Positions 24,200 through 36,999 of a DNA stretch of 64,000 bases are shown here, piece after piece. The DNA is taken from contig OW679203.1 in the NCBI GenBank assembly GCA_940337035.1, positions 79,065,061-79,129,060 on the forward strand, written 5' to 3'. This stretch comes from Agriotes lineatus (taxonomy: Eukaryota > Arthropoda > Insecta > Coleoptera > Elateridae). Made by a program: the position numbers and the translations under genes. How positions within the stretch are numbered: position 1 is the first letter of the stretch; every line of letters starts with the position of its first letter. The notes beneath the pieces were generated by a model that saw nothing but the letters and a program-made list of their open reading frames with translations, made no database searches and was not told where the DNA came from.

Positions 24200-25200
24200 T
24201 GCGTTCGCCAACTGTCTGTTTTTATTTTCATCCCACTTGGGGGATGTTACGGGTTTCTGGTATTTTTGTATGACCATCTGGAGCTCTTGGTGCTGCAGCA
24301 AGACTTAGTTACCTATTCACGTCGTGCTTGATTTGATTTATTCAAGTTTTCCTTGGCGCTGCTCGATGACCCTTCCACCGCTGCTGTCGTCACCAGAACA
24401 GCTAACGTGAAAGACGATTCGTTTATATGAACGAAGTGTTTGAACCATCTTAGGCGGCATCGTTGTATTGATTCTTAATTTGTGGGCTGTTGACAGCACC
24501 GTTCAGGGATGAATTCGTTGGTGGTGTGGTTGGGTAGTTAAATGTGTCCCGCTTTAATGGTGTCCATGGCTGTGATTCCACAGCATAGAACAAAGTTGGG
24601 ATGACAAGCGTGCGGAAAGGGTGCACTTTCGTAATTATTGTTTTCTCCAGGCATCAACTGAACTGTTCGCGGTTGCAGCCACTTGGACAAGGAAAACTAG
24701 GCGTTTAAACTCATGAAACTGTTGAATTTGGGTTCTACGGAATTACACCGCTGCAGACGAACCGGTCGGTGTTTCATCGGCTTTGATTTCCAGGCGCAAG
24801 GCACTTTCCGTGTGAAATAATTGTCGCGAAACTGATTGCCTCGTTTGTCATCCATTATGGCGACGACCATGATATTAAAAAGAAATGGTGAGATTCAGCT
24901 TGCTCTTATCTTGCAGTTTGTGTTCACAGTCGCTAGTTGAAAAATGTGGGTGTCCAGTGATTGAGAAAGAAGTGATGTAAGAAGAACGAGCACTAAACTG
25001 GCGTTTTCTATCCAGATATGGACGTCCGCGGTTACCGATTCTTTGTATTCTTGCACGAGAGAGTTTTTGCAGTCGCGGCTGTTATATTTTTTCCGAATGG
25101 GAATCATCACCGCATTTTTGTGTGTTATAGATATTCGTTCAGAGCACCAAATCTGTCGTAGTAGCGAGTGCAGGCGATGTGCCTTCAACATTTCGGTAGT
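24200..25200 (-). mobile_element. LINE reverse-transcriptase relic, minus strand
   Basis: Read on the minus strand, in order: IWCSERISITHKNAVMIPIR near 25090-25150 (the iW..e..P..Wk.a.iiPi.KK motif); SPFLFNIMVVAIMDDKR near 24840-24890 (LSP.LFNi); a decayed F.YLGS-type region near 24680-24720; LVIPTLFYAVESQPWTPLKR near 24560-24620 (LLYG.E.WtplKr); and RLRWFKHFVHIN near 24430-24465 (RLRWFGHv.RM). The YADD block seems deleted. Frames shift between blocks. An endonuclease relic on the same strand at 26860-27260 is probably the front of the same element. Confidence 0.72.
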
Positions 25201-26850
25201 GACGTTTGATAAACCTCCTGCTTTGCCGGTTCTGACAAGTTTATGTGTACGTTATCGCTGACTTTTTTCCACTCTTAGCGTAGATGATTACTGATAGCAA
25301 AAAGCCTGTGGTATCGGTGTTTTTTAGTGACATTGTGACCTGGTTCTAGTGTGTTTATCACTCTTATTTGAGTTAGAAGCAAACTATGTGACGTTAGCGC
25401 CTGCACATTTTAAATCTGTGTATAAATAGTGTCTTAAAATTTGAACGCACCAACTAAAGTCACAATTAACGCTTAATTCCCAGTCACTTAAGTCTAGGCA
25501 CCAGTCCAGTCGAGCTCCACCTGAAAGCTCTAACAGCACCCAGGCCTTCGACTTACGCGAGGTCACCTATATCCCGAGACGGCTTTCTAGTCGAGCTCAA
25601 CGCCGTCGTTTGGTCCTGCATAACGAGTTTCCCTCAGAACGAACACCCGAACAGCGGTTTACTCCAGCTAGACCGGCCCGTCGCACCGATCCGGAGTTTG
25701 CTTTAACCTGAAAGGCAAGCCGCCGCCAGATGAAAATCAAGGTCCAGCTACCTACCAGAAGAAACCTTACAGAGCTCCAAATATTTTCCTGAACTCTAAT
25801 CCTAAAACCGCTTTCCTGGCTCTTCTATTCTGTACCGGAGAAAAAACTTGAAATCAACCCTTAAAGTATCCCCCAGGTCGCCGTCTTCGAAACCAGAGGG
25901 TACCTCTCTGAATCCGTTCTAAACCGTTCTCGGGGCCTCTAAAAACCAACACTTAAGCAAGTTGTTTAGACCGCCGTTCCCGGTAGCAAGAAATATGTAT
26001 CCATAAGCTGCATTCTGATACCCCAAGGCTCCAAAATTACGCCAGTAAAAGTGTACTTTTAGGCCTGAGAAAGGGCTTTGACGAATACGCTGGTTGCCGT
26101 CTTATAATAGCCTTCCGGGACTAACCACCAGCATAACCGTGTAAAGCCACAATTTACGTGGTAATACGCTCCCTCCTGACCATCGTCGAGTTACTACGAC
26201 GTTTCCAGACAAAATTGAGGCATCTAGCAAGACCCCGAAAACCTGCAGACTGACCTTGAAACCGGCCAAACGCCCATTCCGGTTCTCGTGAGGTTCAAAG
26301 ACACATTTTGCACACTACATAGCCTGCCGACTGAATTAAACTGACAATCAACAACTCGTAGTACTAGCAATACATACCCGACACCAATAAATAGACTCCT
26401 CAACGTTTTATTATTCTTAAAACGATGGCACTTTTACCCGACGCTGTTTCTCAACAAATATAGCAATTTTAACATTGTCAGTTCTAGGTTTGGAGACCAT
26501 ACCGCGCAGAGCAGATTCTCACTATAGCCGCAGAATTTAGTCATTTCCTCGAGATTTCATAGCTAACGTTTCGCACGGATTGCCTACTCCCGCGTGACAG
26601 GCGTGTTTCAACGCGAATTTATTGGAATTTTATTTACAAAAATTACATCTAATATGAAGGCCAATATACCTAATATTTCTAAGGTGTTCTGAATCTAATC
26701 AATCGATAGCATCAATTAACTCTCGGGTTACTCAGTTTCCGAACGATGCAGTGATATTCGAAAAAGTTAATTTCAATTATATGTAAAAATACCAGCCAGT
26801 ATGTAGCTTTGTAATGATGTGGTTCAACTCTCAGTACTTGGCACTTGGAG
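25201..26850. other. GC-richer unassigned segment inside a LINE
   Basis: About 25380-26430 is GC-richer than its surroundings and has no recognised coding motif. It separates the endonuclease and reverse-transcriptase parts of what looks like one minus-strand LINE, so it may be a later insertion. No terminal repeats or target duplication were found. Confidence 0.4.
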
Positions 26851-26859
26851 CGATTACAA

Positions 26860-27260
26860 CTTTCGCTGGTATTCTGGATCGGTTGACTTGATCCAATCTC
26901 TTAGTTCCGGCTGTGTAAGTTTCAGTGTGTCGGATATGGACATATACCAAGTGGTGGTCCGAACCACATTTTAAACCTCACTGTGTGTTTATGTTTTCTA
27001 CAGATTAACGGTGCCGGGAATTGATCAGCACATAGTCCATATTGTATTCTCACCGTTGAAAGCGCTCTAGTTGAGATCCCGCTTCTGCGGGTGGTGGAAC
27101 ATAAAGCCACTCGCCAAGGTTGCCAAGCGTTTCTTCCAAACCGATTCTATCGGCTTCTGTGTGCGCACTTAAATGATCAGTAGGGTTAGATCCTTGCGCA
27201 GTCTCGAGTAGACTCTATCTTAAAACTATCTGGTCTAATTGGGTTAGCGAGTTGATAGAG
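26860..27260 (-). mobile_element. LINE endonuclease relic, minus strand
   Basis: On the minus strand, SAHTEADRIGLEETLGN (near 27120-27170) matches the NA.VG.....G...G..G part of LINE AP-type endonucleases that follows the catalytic GD.N. A decayed NQIDY-type region follows (NMDYVLINSRH), then CGSDHHLVYVHIR (near 26945-26985), the terminal SDH.LV motif that carries the catalytic histidine. Stops occur between the blocks. Confidence 0.72.
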
Positions 27261-30257
27261 TGTATGAATTGTGGTGGTACCAGACACTGCAAGTCGGTCT
27301 AAAATGTGATGACGCTCTGAATTCACCGCTCTACAAATGTACGATTTTGTGACGTTAAATCACTTATTTAAACACATGAATACCAAAAGTAGTTACAGAC
27401 AGCATTCTGTAGTAGTAGCGTGTGTGCCATTGTCGTTAGATGGCCTGAGAAATGAACCGCATCCTGTAGCAGTGTAGCAGTAAGGTTCGTGCTATAGCCA
27501 TTCAATAGCGTTGAAGGAAATAAGCCCGATCGGGGACGGAGTATTTCCTTTATATCAAGACGGAGAAGCTTTCATGTATACAATATTTTATATTATTAGA
27601 AAGCTACTGTAGGCAGTACATAATCATGCCCAATTTACATTTATTTATGCAGGACACTAAATATCTTATTGGAAGGTTAACTGCTACGGAGTTTCCCGCA
27701 AAAATGATCCCGACTGTCAAATAACTGATTAGTTACATATCCAATGTTGGCTTATATTTCGGCATACATGCGGATGAGGTTTCCACACCATTGCAGTTAT
27801 TTCCCTTCAAGTTTTTTGTTATTGCTGGCTGTTAGTCTAGCATTCTAGCTCGTCGCTTATACGCCTGTTACTAACACTATCTTATTAATTTCTGTCTCGT
27901 ACTTTGTGCATATATTTCATTTCAAATGTCATAGAGTAACGTGGATATGTACTAGCATACTGTCTTATAGAGATACATATTGATATTCGTACTCAGGTCT
28001 CGAATATTCCACGAAGGTATTTATTCCTGTCTATCACCTTCATCGCGCATATGTCGTGCTCTTATGTTTATTTTCCTAGGTGTAATGTAGTTTTTCTAAT
28101 GTATGGGCATTGTGATGTTTTTTTCAAAGTCCGCCAAGGTTTGTGCGGTTTTTTATGCTTTAAGCAATAAATATAGCCACTTTTGTATTATTTTTCTCTG
28201 TTTTCATAAGTAATTGGAGCGCTCTATTATTCTGTTTTGTATATTTCTTATAGTATATTGATTTTCTATTAAGTTGTGCTGCTAACTTTTTCTTTACGTT
28301 CAATCGCTCGTTCATTAACTTTTGTTCCAATTGATTGCTTTTGATAGGTTCTTTCTTAATTTTTTCTTTCTGATAGGGCTCCGTTTGTCGTTGTTTTAGG
28401 TTATCCTTTTTCAGTTAAAAAATATTCGCTTTGTTCGGCTGACGTGTAGGTCTTTTTGTACTTTCTAGAACAGCTTTTGAATCGTTATGCAGTTATCTTT
28501 TATTTTATCTTGCTTTACATGTTGACTTACTTTATTTCGTTTTAATACATATTCTGTGCTTACCTCTTTGCTTCATTATCTCGATTTTATATAGCTTTAG
28601 GTAATTTTTGTATTGGAAATTGCAGCCCCAGAGTGCAGCATTCCGGTACATATTTTTGTCTTCTTCTTTCTTTCATGGATTAGGCTTCTTTGCCTGTTCC
28701 GAACATATTTTTGTTTTAAGAGTTTCCTTTGATGGAGCGTTAAGAGTGTGCTCATTCCGAAAAATCGACAATAATTTGGTGAAGATTCGGTTTCATTGGT
28801 TTGGTGAATTGCTGCGCTCGTGGAATTAAATCAGGATTTAATATTTGAAAGTAAAACACTTGTTGGCAGCATGAAATATGAGATGCTTATCTTTATCTTC
28901 ACGTGGTCTGACGCATAGTCAAATTTACTTTAAGTTTTTTCTCTTGCGTTTTTTGTTCACGTAATTCTAAGATAGCTGGTTTCGTTTTGTAGTCCAACAT
29001 TTTTGTTTTGCTTTGTTTTTCTGTATTGAATCTAGTCCCACTAGTCCATCAACCATAAAGGCGCTCATGTTTTAATATTGCTCGACTCAACTAAGTGTAG
29101 CTATTATTGCTCTAAAGATTTTATATATACATTTTAAAGAAATATTTCGATAACTTTTATCTACATATATAAAAGATTTGGAAGGATTCGGCAACGTCTC
29201 GAACGCCAGTTTTTCATATTTACGAACGCAATAACGATTTATTAGTATGAAGGAATTGAACACAACGGAGCAGAGATCATTTGTATCTGCCAAACCACAG
29301 TCACCACACAGACCCTTGAAGCATTCTTCGTTATTATGCGACACTTTTGTGTATCGAAACTTAAAAATTGAAATAAAAAGGCGTGCCCCCAATACAGATA
29401 AACGGATTAAAAAGCTGACGAACGAATTATTAGCGGAACAACGCCATTTCCAAATGCCAAGTTTCCGGAAAGGTCGTTTGATGAATCAATAAGCGTGCGA
29501 TGGAAATAATAAAAATGTGTAACTATTGCCATCGACGCAGCGCAAAACATAAATATCATGTCTACACATTTCAGCTTTACCAAATAAAATTTTATTTATG
29601 AATCTTTACGCATCATTGAAACCAGACTCATAGTTACTATGATGAAAGCAATTTATGTGCTATGCAACAAAAAATGGAAATGTAGAGCATGGCTAGCAAC
29701 ATGTTAGTGCTTCAGCTTGCGCAAGGTTGATTACGCCCTCAGTTGGTGTCTACTCCGGACCAAACCGATTAATAGGCTTAGCGAAATTCTTACCAGATGC
29801 ATTGCGCCTTGGGGCACCTTGGGGAAATGAATTTACACCCTCGGATAATTACTGTTCGAACACTGGTTCTCAATTAATCCTAAGTAGTTCATATTCCCAA
29901 ATGGAAATTCCTGCGTGGATATCCTTCCTAATTCGATCAAACTTGTTGGAAGTTAAATGCGTGTACAACATCTAGAGGTAATTCCATCAGGGGACAACTG
30001 ATCGGCTCTCCCATATACTTAGATTAGTTGAGAACAGTTCGGTTAAATCAATACGGCGAAGGCGATGTGGCAGAAGATCAACACCCCTGTATCTGAGCAA
30101 AATTTCATTCGATTAGGCTCTGGATTTAAACTCGATTACTTTATCGCGACGTCTGAAATGATTGCTGATAGGCGTGAGCTGAAGCGTGCCTGATTATTCC
30201 AAGGCCATTGGAAATTTCAGGGACGGGGCGGAATGGTTCATTAGAAGCGAAACTCAC
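27261..30257. other. Unassigned; probable intron
   Basis: No exon was recognised. 27900-29090 is T-rich on the plus strand and lysine/glutamine-rich when read in reverse, which might be decayed ORF1 of the minus-strand LINE; this could not be confirmed. If the DIP exon belongs to a live gene, this stretch is its downstream intron, since the donor site lies at 30257. Confidence 0.4.
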
Positions 30258-30406
30258 CTTATAATTTCCTAAGTCGTTTACAGTGCAGGTCAGGACTGCC
30301 TCCCTTCCTACTGCGGCTGTGACGTTCTGGATGGGGCCTCGGAAGTCCGGAGCTGTATCCATAGAAGATACCGCGATGACGGTAGATTCTGGTGTCAAAA
30401 CGTCAA
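30258..30406 (-). CDS. DIP-type immunoglobulin-domain exon
   Basis: The exon encodes about 49 residues. A linker (VLTPESTVIAVSSMDTA) is followed by PDFRGPIQNVT, AVGREAVLTCTV and NDLGNYK, the first beta strands of an Ig V-type domain up to and just past the B-strand cysteine (LTC). PxF.GPI.NVT..VGR.A.L.C.V..LG.YKVAW is typical of the first Ig domain of arthropod Dpr-interacting proteins, cell-surface molecules that pair with Dpr proteins in neuronal wiring. The acceptor is a T-run ending TTTTTTCAG (30407-30416) and the donor is AAG|GTGAGT (30252-30260). The frame enters at phase 1 and leaves at phase 0 after lysine. No stop or frameshift occurs, and composition is GC-richer than the flanks, as expected for a conserved exon. 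Lachesin-like or related IgLON-type proteins are the alternative. Neighbouring exons (signal peptide upstream, rest of Ig1 downstream) were not found. Confidence 0.85.
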
Positions 30407-33400
30407 CTGAAAAAAAAAACATAATAAGTTGTTGAATATATTCCATGTGATTATTATAGTTGTGATTTTATTGTCGCTCTTTCATCTCAAATAAATTCCT
30501 TATTTAAACATTTACATTATTCGACCTTTTATAAACTACGACCGTCGTCAGTTTACTGATTGCAATCACTTAGGAAATTTTAAACCTCTTCTGAAAAAGA
30601 AGTCTGCATATTGCAAGTACATTAACACACATTCTAGCACTATTTACACCCAGTCTACAAATTTTTTTTTGACGGAAATTTTCATCCACAGTAACTGTTT
30701 ATAATCATCATTCGAACGAAGTTTCTTAAAAATGGGCTCAGCACACTTTGAGTTAATAATTTGTAAAAACGGTATTAAAATAGTATTGTCTTTAATTGAA
30801 ATATAAAATGTAATCAGAGAAGGCTTAGAAATAATGAATAACAGGGCAAGATAAATGTACAAAAGAAAAAGGAAGGGGGAAGCGAAGCCAAGTTGTGAGG
30901 TGTTATTTTGGCTTCCCCACTAAATTCCATTTTAAAGCGAGTAATTATCCATTTTTTCGGTGTTTTATAATTAGTGCAATGTTTTTGGATAGACTGTAGA
31001 AGGATTGCTTTAATTAGTTGTATATCTACAATATATTTAAAGTGTTGCTGGTGTTGCTGTTTCAGTTTTTGGAGCTGTTGCGAGGTTGGTATAGCCTTGT
31101 AAGCAGAAATAAAGCACTCACATTCGCGCTGGGCAGTGCGAAGCTTTAAGACTGACGAAAAGAACTAGTTGTAAGCAGTTTTGGAGTGGTTCAAGCTGCA
31201 GACGGCGTTCTAAGAGCTATGTGGGGTGTTACGGCAGGCCAACGGAGAGAAAGAGGAGCCCCTGTCCGTCGTAGGACTTGCTGTGGGAACGCCTGGTGTA
31301 CTATTTTGCATCAAGGAAGCCAAATAGGGTTAGAAAATTATCCCAAAGGTAAAATTTGGTAAAAATTTTTTGCACCGCGAGTGTTTGTTGTGGCGTCTAT
31401 TTACTTACGTTTGTTAAATCACTTAAGCAACGTCAACTTGTTTTGATAAATTGCGAGTTTAGAGCTGCATGCTTGTAAAGTTGCTTACAATAATTGAAAT
31501 ATCTAATTTTGTAGCGGTCCCATTGGATAAACAAGCGATGGCTAAAGCGATTACTTTTAAGAATCATAAAAACCACGATAATTATCTTAATAACAAATGT
31601 ATTGTCTATAATTATTTATTTAACCATATTTGCTATGATGGAGAAAACCCACCCCTTTGGGATGATAGTCATTTAGTTAAATAAATATTCAATAATAATA
31701 ATAATATCTAGTCATATAGACATATAACAATATATTAATATCTTTTTTCATTGCGAATGCCTGATTCTAGTGATATAAAATACTGAAATGCTTTTAAAAT
31801 TCTCTAGATGCTGTTTTTCATTATTCTGAAATTAATACTCTACTTATACATCTAAAAAACATCTTTTTTATTTAATATTTCTAATGACGGTCTCCTCTAA
31901 ACATGCTGCTTTCCAATATTTAAACGATTTGCAAAGTTTGGTAATATGATCTTTTTTGTATCTAACTAGTAGTTTTTTTGACTTTGAGATTTCAGGCGTT
32001 GCAAAAGCGTGAGGAGCGATATTTGCGCCGTTAATGCTTTTCGGCTTTCGCCGGATGTTTCCAACTTTTATACTGCTTAAAACTGTTACGGGTTCTTTGT
32101 CGTTAATTAAACTGCCGCTGCACTCCAACATCGACATCGTCCTAATTTCGAATGAGTAAAGTTTGTGGTTCTTACTCATCTCATGCTGAATTACCTTCTT
32201 CGTAGTGGCAGCATTTTAACGGATATACAATTGTAGCTGAAACTGCTTTGTGTGTGTTCGTTTAACGGGCATCAGCTTTGGACCTTTCCTCATAATGGAA
32301 AGCTATGTATATTTTTAATACGTTGGCTGGATGACGGCCTGTCAAATAAGGTTTATTAATTCCAGGATGAATTACCGTGACATCACTGTTAAAGCATCGG
32401 GTCATCTGCGGTTGTTCGCTGATTATTTTACCTATATATTTTCATGCTCAATATACCTGTTCAATTATTACATTGTGTTATCCTATACTCGGTATAGCAA
32501 TATGCAGCTGCATACATAAGCGAGAAATACCAAGTCGGCGAAGACAAATGTATTATTGAGGCAATTAGGTTTTCAACTTCCTCCTGACGGTTAGGACGTC
32601 TCCTGCTAACGTCGCCCCATTTTTAAAGTAGGGCCCGGAAAACCATTAATAGATACCTTCTATGTCCTTACAGAATTGACTTCTAAGCAGAAACACCTAT
32701 GCTTTCAGAGGAAAGCCTCGCCCGTGTCTTACTGAAGCTAATTGTGTGCATTTATGGCTTTGTTGCCTGTTTAGTGTAACAGTCTATTGAAATTTGATAT
32801 GGTTTCTGTAAAATATTTTCTTGCTATATACACTTATTCCAAAGTTTTCGAACAAACGTTATCACGAATGAAGAATACTCATTTAGAAGAAACTATAAAT
32901 CATTATACCAGTATAGAGCAAACATAACTGAAAGCTTTTAGTGTGGTTTTACCAACAATATGAATACATCTATTCACTACAGTCAGAGGAACTTAGTCGC
33001 ATATATCGCATTTTTGTCTTTGTTGGGGAAAACATTCAGAAGAGAAACGGATCATTCAAAATGAGAAAATCGATCATCTTCAGTTATTGCAATATTAATA
33101 GAGGAAAAATATGAGCCAGCTCTCATTGCAGTCCTTTAGGTTACCGACAGAATAATCAACGTGACGATAAAAGTAGAAGACAAATTCTTGCATACTTTGC
33201 CAATATATAAGTCATATAAGTAGTAGTAATAGGAAACTGCATTATCCGAAAAGGAAGTAATACGATAGAGGGGGTGAAACAAAGTTATCGTTAAGAAATC
33301 ACAAGTCACAGCTTCATAGAAAATGTTAAGGTCTTGTACACTTTACTGTTGGGCGATTTGGGGCCAGAAAGCCAAGAAAGGAGATGTACACGTGCTCGAA

Positions 33401-34266
33401 TTACGCAAAAGAAGAGCATCACGGTAGAGACCGGCGAGAGCCAGAGCCAGGTATTTTGCAACTGGCATTCGTTAGTCATCAGTACAGGTGGGTGCTTTAG
33501 TAATATTATTTGGTCGTTCGAGAGTACCAGAGCAGAGGGCTGAGTGAGCCATTGAACCTAAACGTGTGTAGGTTCGTTCAGTGGGCACTCCTCTTAAGCG
33601 TATGTCACCACAAAAACACCATTAGAAACAGCTATCTGAGTGATTCAATATTATTGTTCACAGCGCCAGCGCTGTAGCGTCACTATTGTAGACTAGCACC
33701 ATGGACGCATCGTAGAAGCAGCTGTTGGGAGTGAATTAAGCATTGTTAGTGTAAAGGAGAATCATTTGCGCTTGGATGTAGCGTTGATAACGGAATTGGA
33801 AGACGGCTTACAAAGGCAATTTAAAAAAAATGAATGTTCGTAGAGAACACCAAATGCATCACAATTGCCGCAAAAGTCATCCGATGCAATCGCGTAGTAG
33901 ATGACTACCCTTGAGAACAAATAATGATTTTTATTTCTCATATACGATACCAAGCACAGAAAATCTGTTAGCGGAAGTACGCAACTAAAGAACCAAGGCA
34001 AGTCACATAACAGGATGTCTTGAGAAACTAACATGAAACAAGAAGGACATGCCAATATCAACTGGTGGTCATCTGGTGCTAGAGCTACCACAATATTAAG
34101 TTAGAAATGTAGAAATAAAACTAACACAATCGTAGAAGTAGTATGGCCACTAGCGTCGAATAAATGGGAGCAGGAAACCATGGTAGGTTTGGAATTGGTT
34201 GCGAGTGGAAAGAAAAGAAACATGAACGGAATTGGAAGTCACCATAGAAAGAGAACTGATGAGGAC
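30407..34266. other. Unassigned; probable intron
   Basis: No exon or known repeat was recognised. There is a short imperfect hairpin around 30876-30918 (GGGGAAGCGAAGCCAA paired with TTGGCTTCCCC). Around 33110-33180 faint LINE-like coding (IINVTIKVEDKFL) may be present, but it is too decayed to call. Confidence 0.45.
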
Positions 34267-34268
34267 TA

Positions 34269-34497
34269 ACGTATGTCCCATAAGTTTTGAGAAAAAATAT
34301 TAACAGTTATATTTCATGTTGCTTTAATTTTATATTAAATCCAAGAACAAGTACTTATTTCTACAGCTACATTTAATAGAATTATATGCTTAAACTACGG
34401 ATAATGGCTCATGTTCTTCAACTCCAACCAAATTGAAAGCATTTTTTCTATAATAAGCTACAAGGATTTTTTTTCTCAAAACTTATGGGACATACGT
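34269..34497. mobile_element. Mariner-type MITE, 229 bp, TA duplication
   Basis: The terminal inverted repeats match for 29 bases: left ACGTATGTCCCATAAGTTTT followed by GAGAAAAAA, and the exact complement at the right end (34469-34497). Both sides are flanked by TA (34267-34268 and 34498-34499), the target duplication of Tc1/mariner elements. The interior is AT-rich and non-coding, so it depends on a transposase from elsewhere. Perfect terminal repeats suggest a fairly young insertion. Confidence 0.88.
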
Positions 34498-34499
34498 TA

Positions 34500-36324
34500 C
34501 AACTTGTTGACTTGGACGATGAAAAACTTGTTGACACCCTTTCTTGTTAATTACATATCTCTTAAATGCAACGCCGCGAGAGTATATTTGGGTGCCCGCC
34601 AGCTAGACAACAGTGGAGACAGTGTGCAGTTTCTTAAATGATGTAATTACCAACTGTAATGCGCGCCATCAGGTTTTAAAATTATAACAAGTATACCCAG
34701 ATAGGTCGAGAACTTCTAAACTCAGTTTGAATCGTATCAAGCCATAACACAATATCAAAAATACAGAACGTAGCAGTAACGAAATCAGACACTAAACGAT
34801 ATATACATGTGCGTTAGATTTATTAAATAACACAGCATACAGCAACCAGTACAGAAATTCAATAACTTTTATTATGCGTTACTTACTTGAAAAAGGTGCA
34901 CATTAAATTACCGCTATCATAGTGATTAGTACAATTCAATACACAATCTAATATTTTACCAGTAAATTGTACAATTACTTATCAAGTACAGCTGCAGTTT
35001 TTCTTACCGTACTTGCTATACAAATATCATTAACCCAAATCATTAAGTTACACGCTACTTATCTGAGAGCTGCACCCTTCTGTAGGAGGTGAAACAAAAG
35101 CTCAGGGGAAGAACCTAAACGTTTTCAAGCAAACGGCATAGCTGATGATTTTGAACTTCGCAGATCAGGATTAATGGTATCATAACATGTACGTATCTCG
35201 ATATTTAAAGAGTTCTTCTTGTGTGTAGTTTTATAGTAAATGTTTTATATCACAATAAACTCAGTATTTGCAAAATATATGGTGCATTAGGAACGCCCTT
35301 ACCAAATAAAGCAATTAGTTCGTTAAAGAAATGAATAATTTTTTTCATCTTATTTTATCTTTCTGTATGTTATAATTGCATAAGTACATCTTTTTCTAAT
35401 GAGCCTGTGAAAAGCCATTTGTTTAATTTAAAACAACACGGATACAACTAGTCACGTCTTCAGAATTACATGCTCGCTGAAAACTTTCAACCTTTGAAAG
35501 GACAAAGTTGCATGCTCCCTTTATTGCACATTAGGATGCCACGGTGTGTGACTCTTTCTTGCTCTTAGATGTATGAATGTGTAGCGCAGAGGAATATTAA
35601 TGCAGTTATTAAGAATTTCTTGTAACTGTTCCTGTAATTAGTGAGACTATCAAGGCTGCGCCTTGCCGGGTTGCGTTTATAAATTGCTCTTATATTGTTG
35701 TTCGAGCAATAACAGTAAGCTCGAATGGGTGTCATCTGCACTCAAATACAGCAAATAAAGATGACAAACATTTAGCGAGAGAATTGTCGCTAACGCCTTA
35801 TTGCAACCGGAAAATGGCACATATGGGTGGGCGCTAAAATAAAACTGGTCGTTAAATTTATTGATTAAATATTCTGGCTCACAGTATGCGGATTATTAGC
35901 TACTTATCTTAATTACTATATTATCTTAATACTAATGTAGCTTGGTGCATTTATGCACACATTAACTAGTTTATTAATATATTTGATGAATGTCAAGGCG
36001 AAGAGCAACTTGTTTGAGAAGTCCTATCGTTAACTTCTTTTAGAACAAGATTCTTACTAACCATAAGGTTATTTGTATTTAACTGATTTATTTCTTTATA
36101 TTATTGAGATATATTTATTTATATATAACCAAAATGTTACTAAATAAAAACACGAAAAAGCTAAGAGGTATACGTAAGAATGATCAAGTGCGACCATATT
36201 AAATAATATCAAAAATGTTTTGTTACCGTTACCATTTCTAAAAGCAGCATATAAACAAGGAGGAAGCAAATCTAAAATAGGTCCGTTCAAATAAAACAGG
36301 ACGCACAAAAATGAAAATGCGGTA
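34500..36324. other. No recognisable gene
   Basis: AT-rich sequence without recognised coding or repeat structure, leading into the satellite array. Confidence 0.5.
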
Positions 36325-36660
36325 AAATATTTAATCGCTGATCAGAAAGCTTAAGAAACAACCTGGAAGTATATTAAAATGTTGGACAGACAGTTGATTA
36401 TCATCCTTATTCGAATCTGAATATTAAAAGCGATAACCTGCTATATTACATATCAGTTAAGCAGAAAGTTGGTTATTATCCTCAATAAAATTTGAAGATC
36501 ATAAGAGACAACCTAGTAGACTATATACATGCTAATCATAAAGATGGCTATAATCCTCGGTGGAATCGGAACATTGCAAGAGACAACCTGGCGGATTGCC
36601 TAAGAGTTGAACAAGAAGCTGATTATCATTCTCAGTTGAATCTGATTATGTCAAGGAATA

Positions 36661-36963
36661 GGAAAAGGTAAAGGTTCAATATAATTTCAATTCCACCAAC
36701 TTGGGGCGGGCTGCTATAGGGACTTTGCGTCTCTCTTCGGCCAAGAACGGGAATTGATGGATTAGCGAGAGAAAGGAAGAGTGGAGAATCAAAGAAAGGC
36801 CACGAAAGGTTGAGAAGTACTGCCCCGGAATTCGCCTCAGAGAATGTACTATGTTGACTCAGGAAAACTTCCTAAAATCTGAATAAGAGCAGACAGACAC
36901 GGGAATCGAACCCACGACCTTCCAAATGCTAAGTAGATGTGCTAACCTACAGAGCTCGGCCAA
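36661..36963 (-). mobile_element. tRNA-derived SINE family 1, copy 1, with 10-bp TSD
   Basis: On the minus strand the head reads GAGCTCTGTAGGTTAGCACA, then CTACTTAGCATTTGG, and GGGTTCGATTCCCGT, a good tRNA B box. A body ends in CCCTATAGCAGCCCGCCCC and a short AAGTTGG..TTTACCTTTTCC tail. Both sides carry TCAAGGAATA (36651-36660 and 36964-36973), a perfect target duplication inside a satellite monomer. A second copy lies at 47770-48048. RNA polymerase III transcription and LINE-driven insertion are expected for such elements. Confidence 0.9.
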
Positions 36964-36999
36964 TCAAGGAATAACTTAGTAGACTATTTAAATACACAA

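Noticed and set aside
30876..30918. Hairpin that might be a terminator or miRNA precursor
   Set aside because: The stem is short and imperfect with an extra base group, and nothing around it supports a function.
33750..34100. Coding-like stretch (ALITELEDGLQRQF) on the plus strand
   Set aside because: It is soon followed by stops, has no clear family match, and no splice sites were evident.
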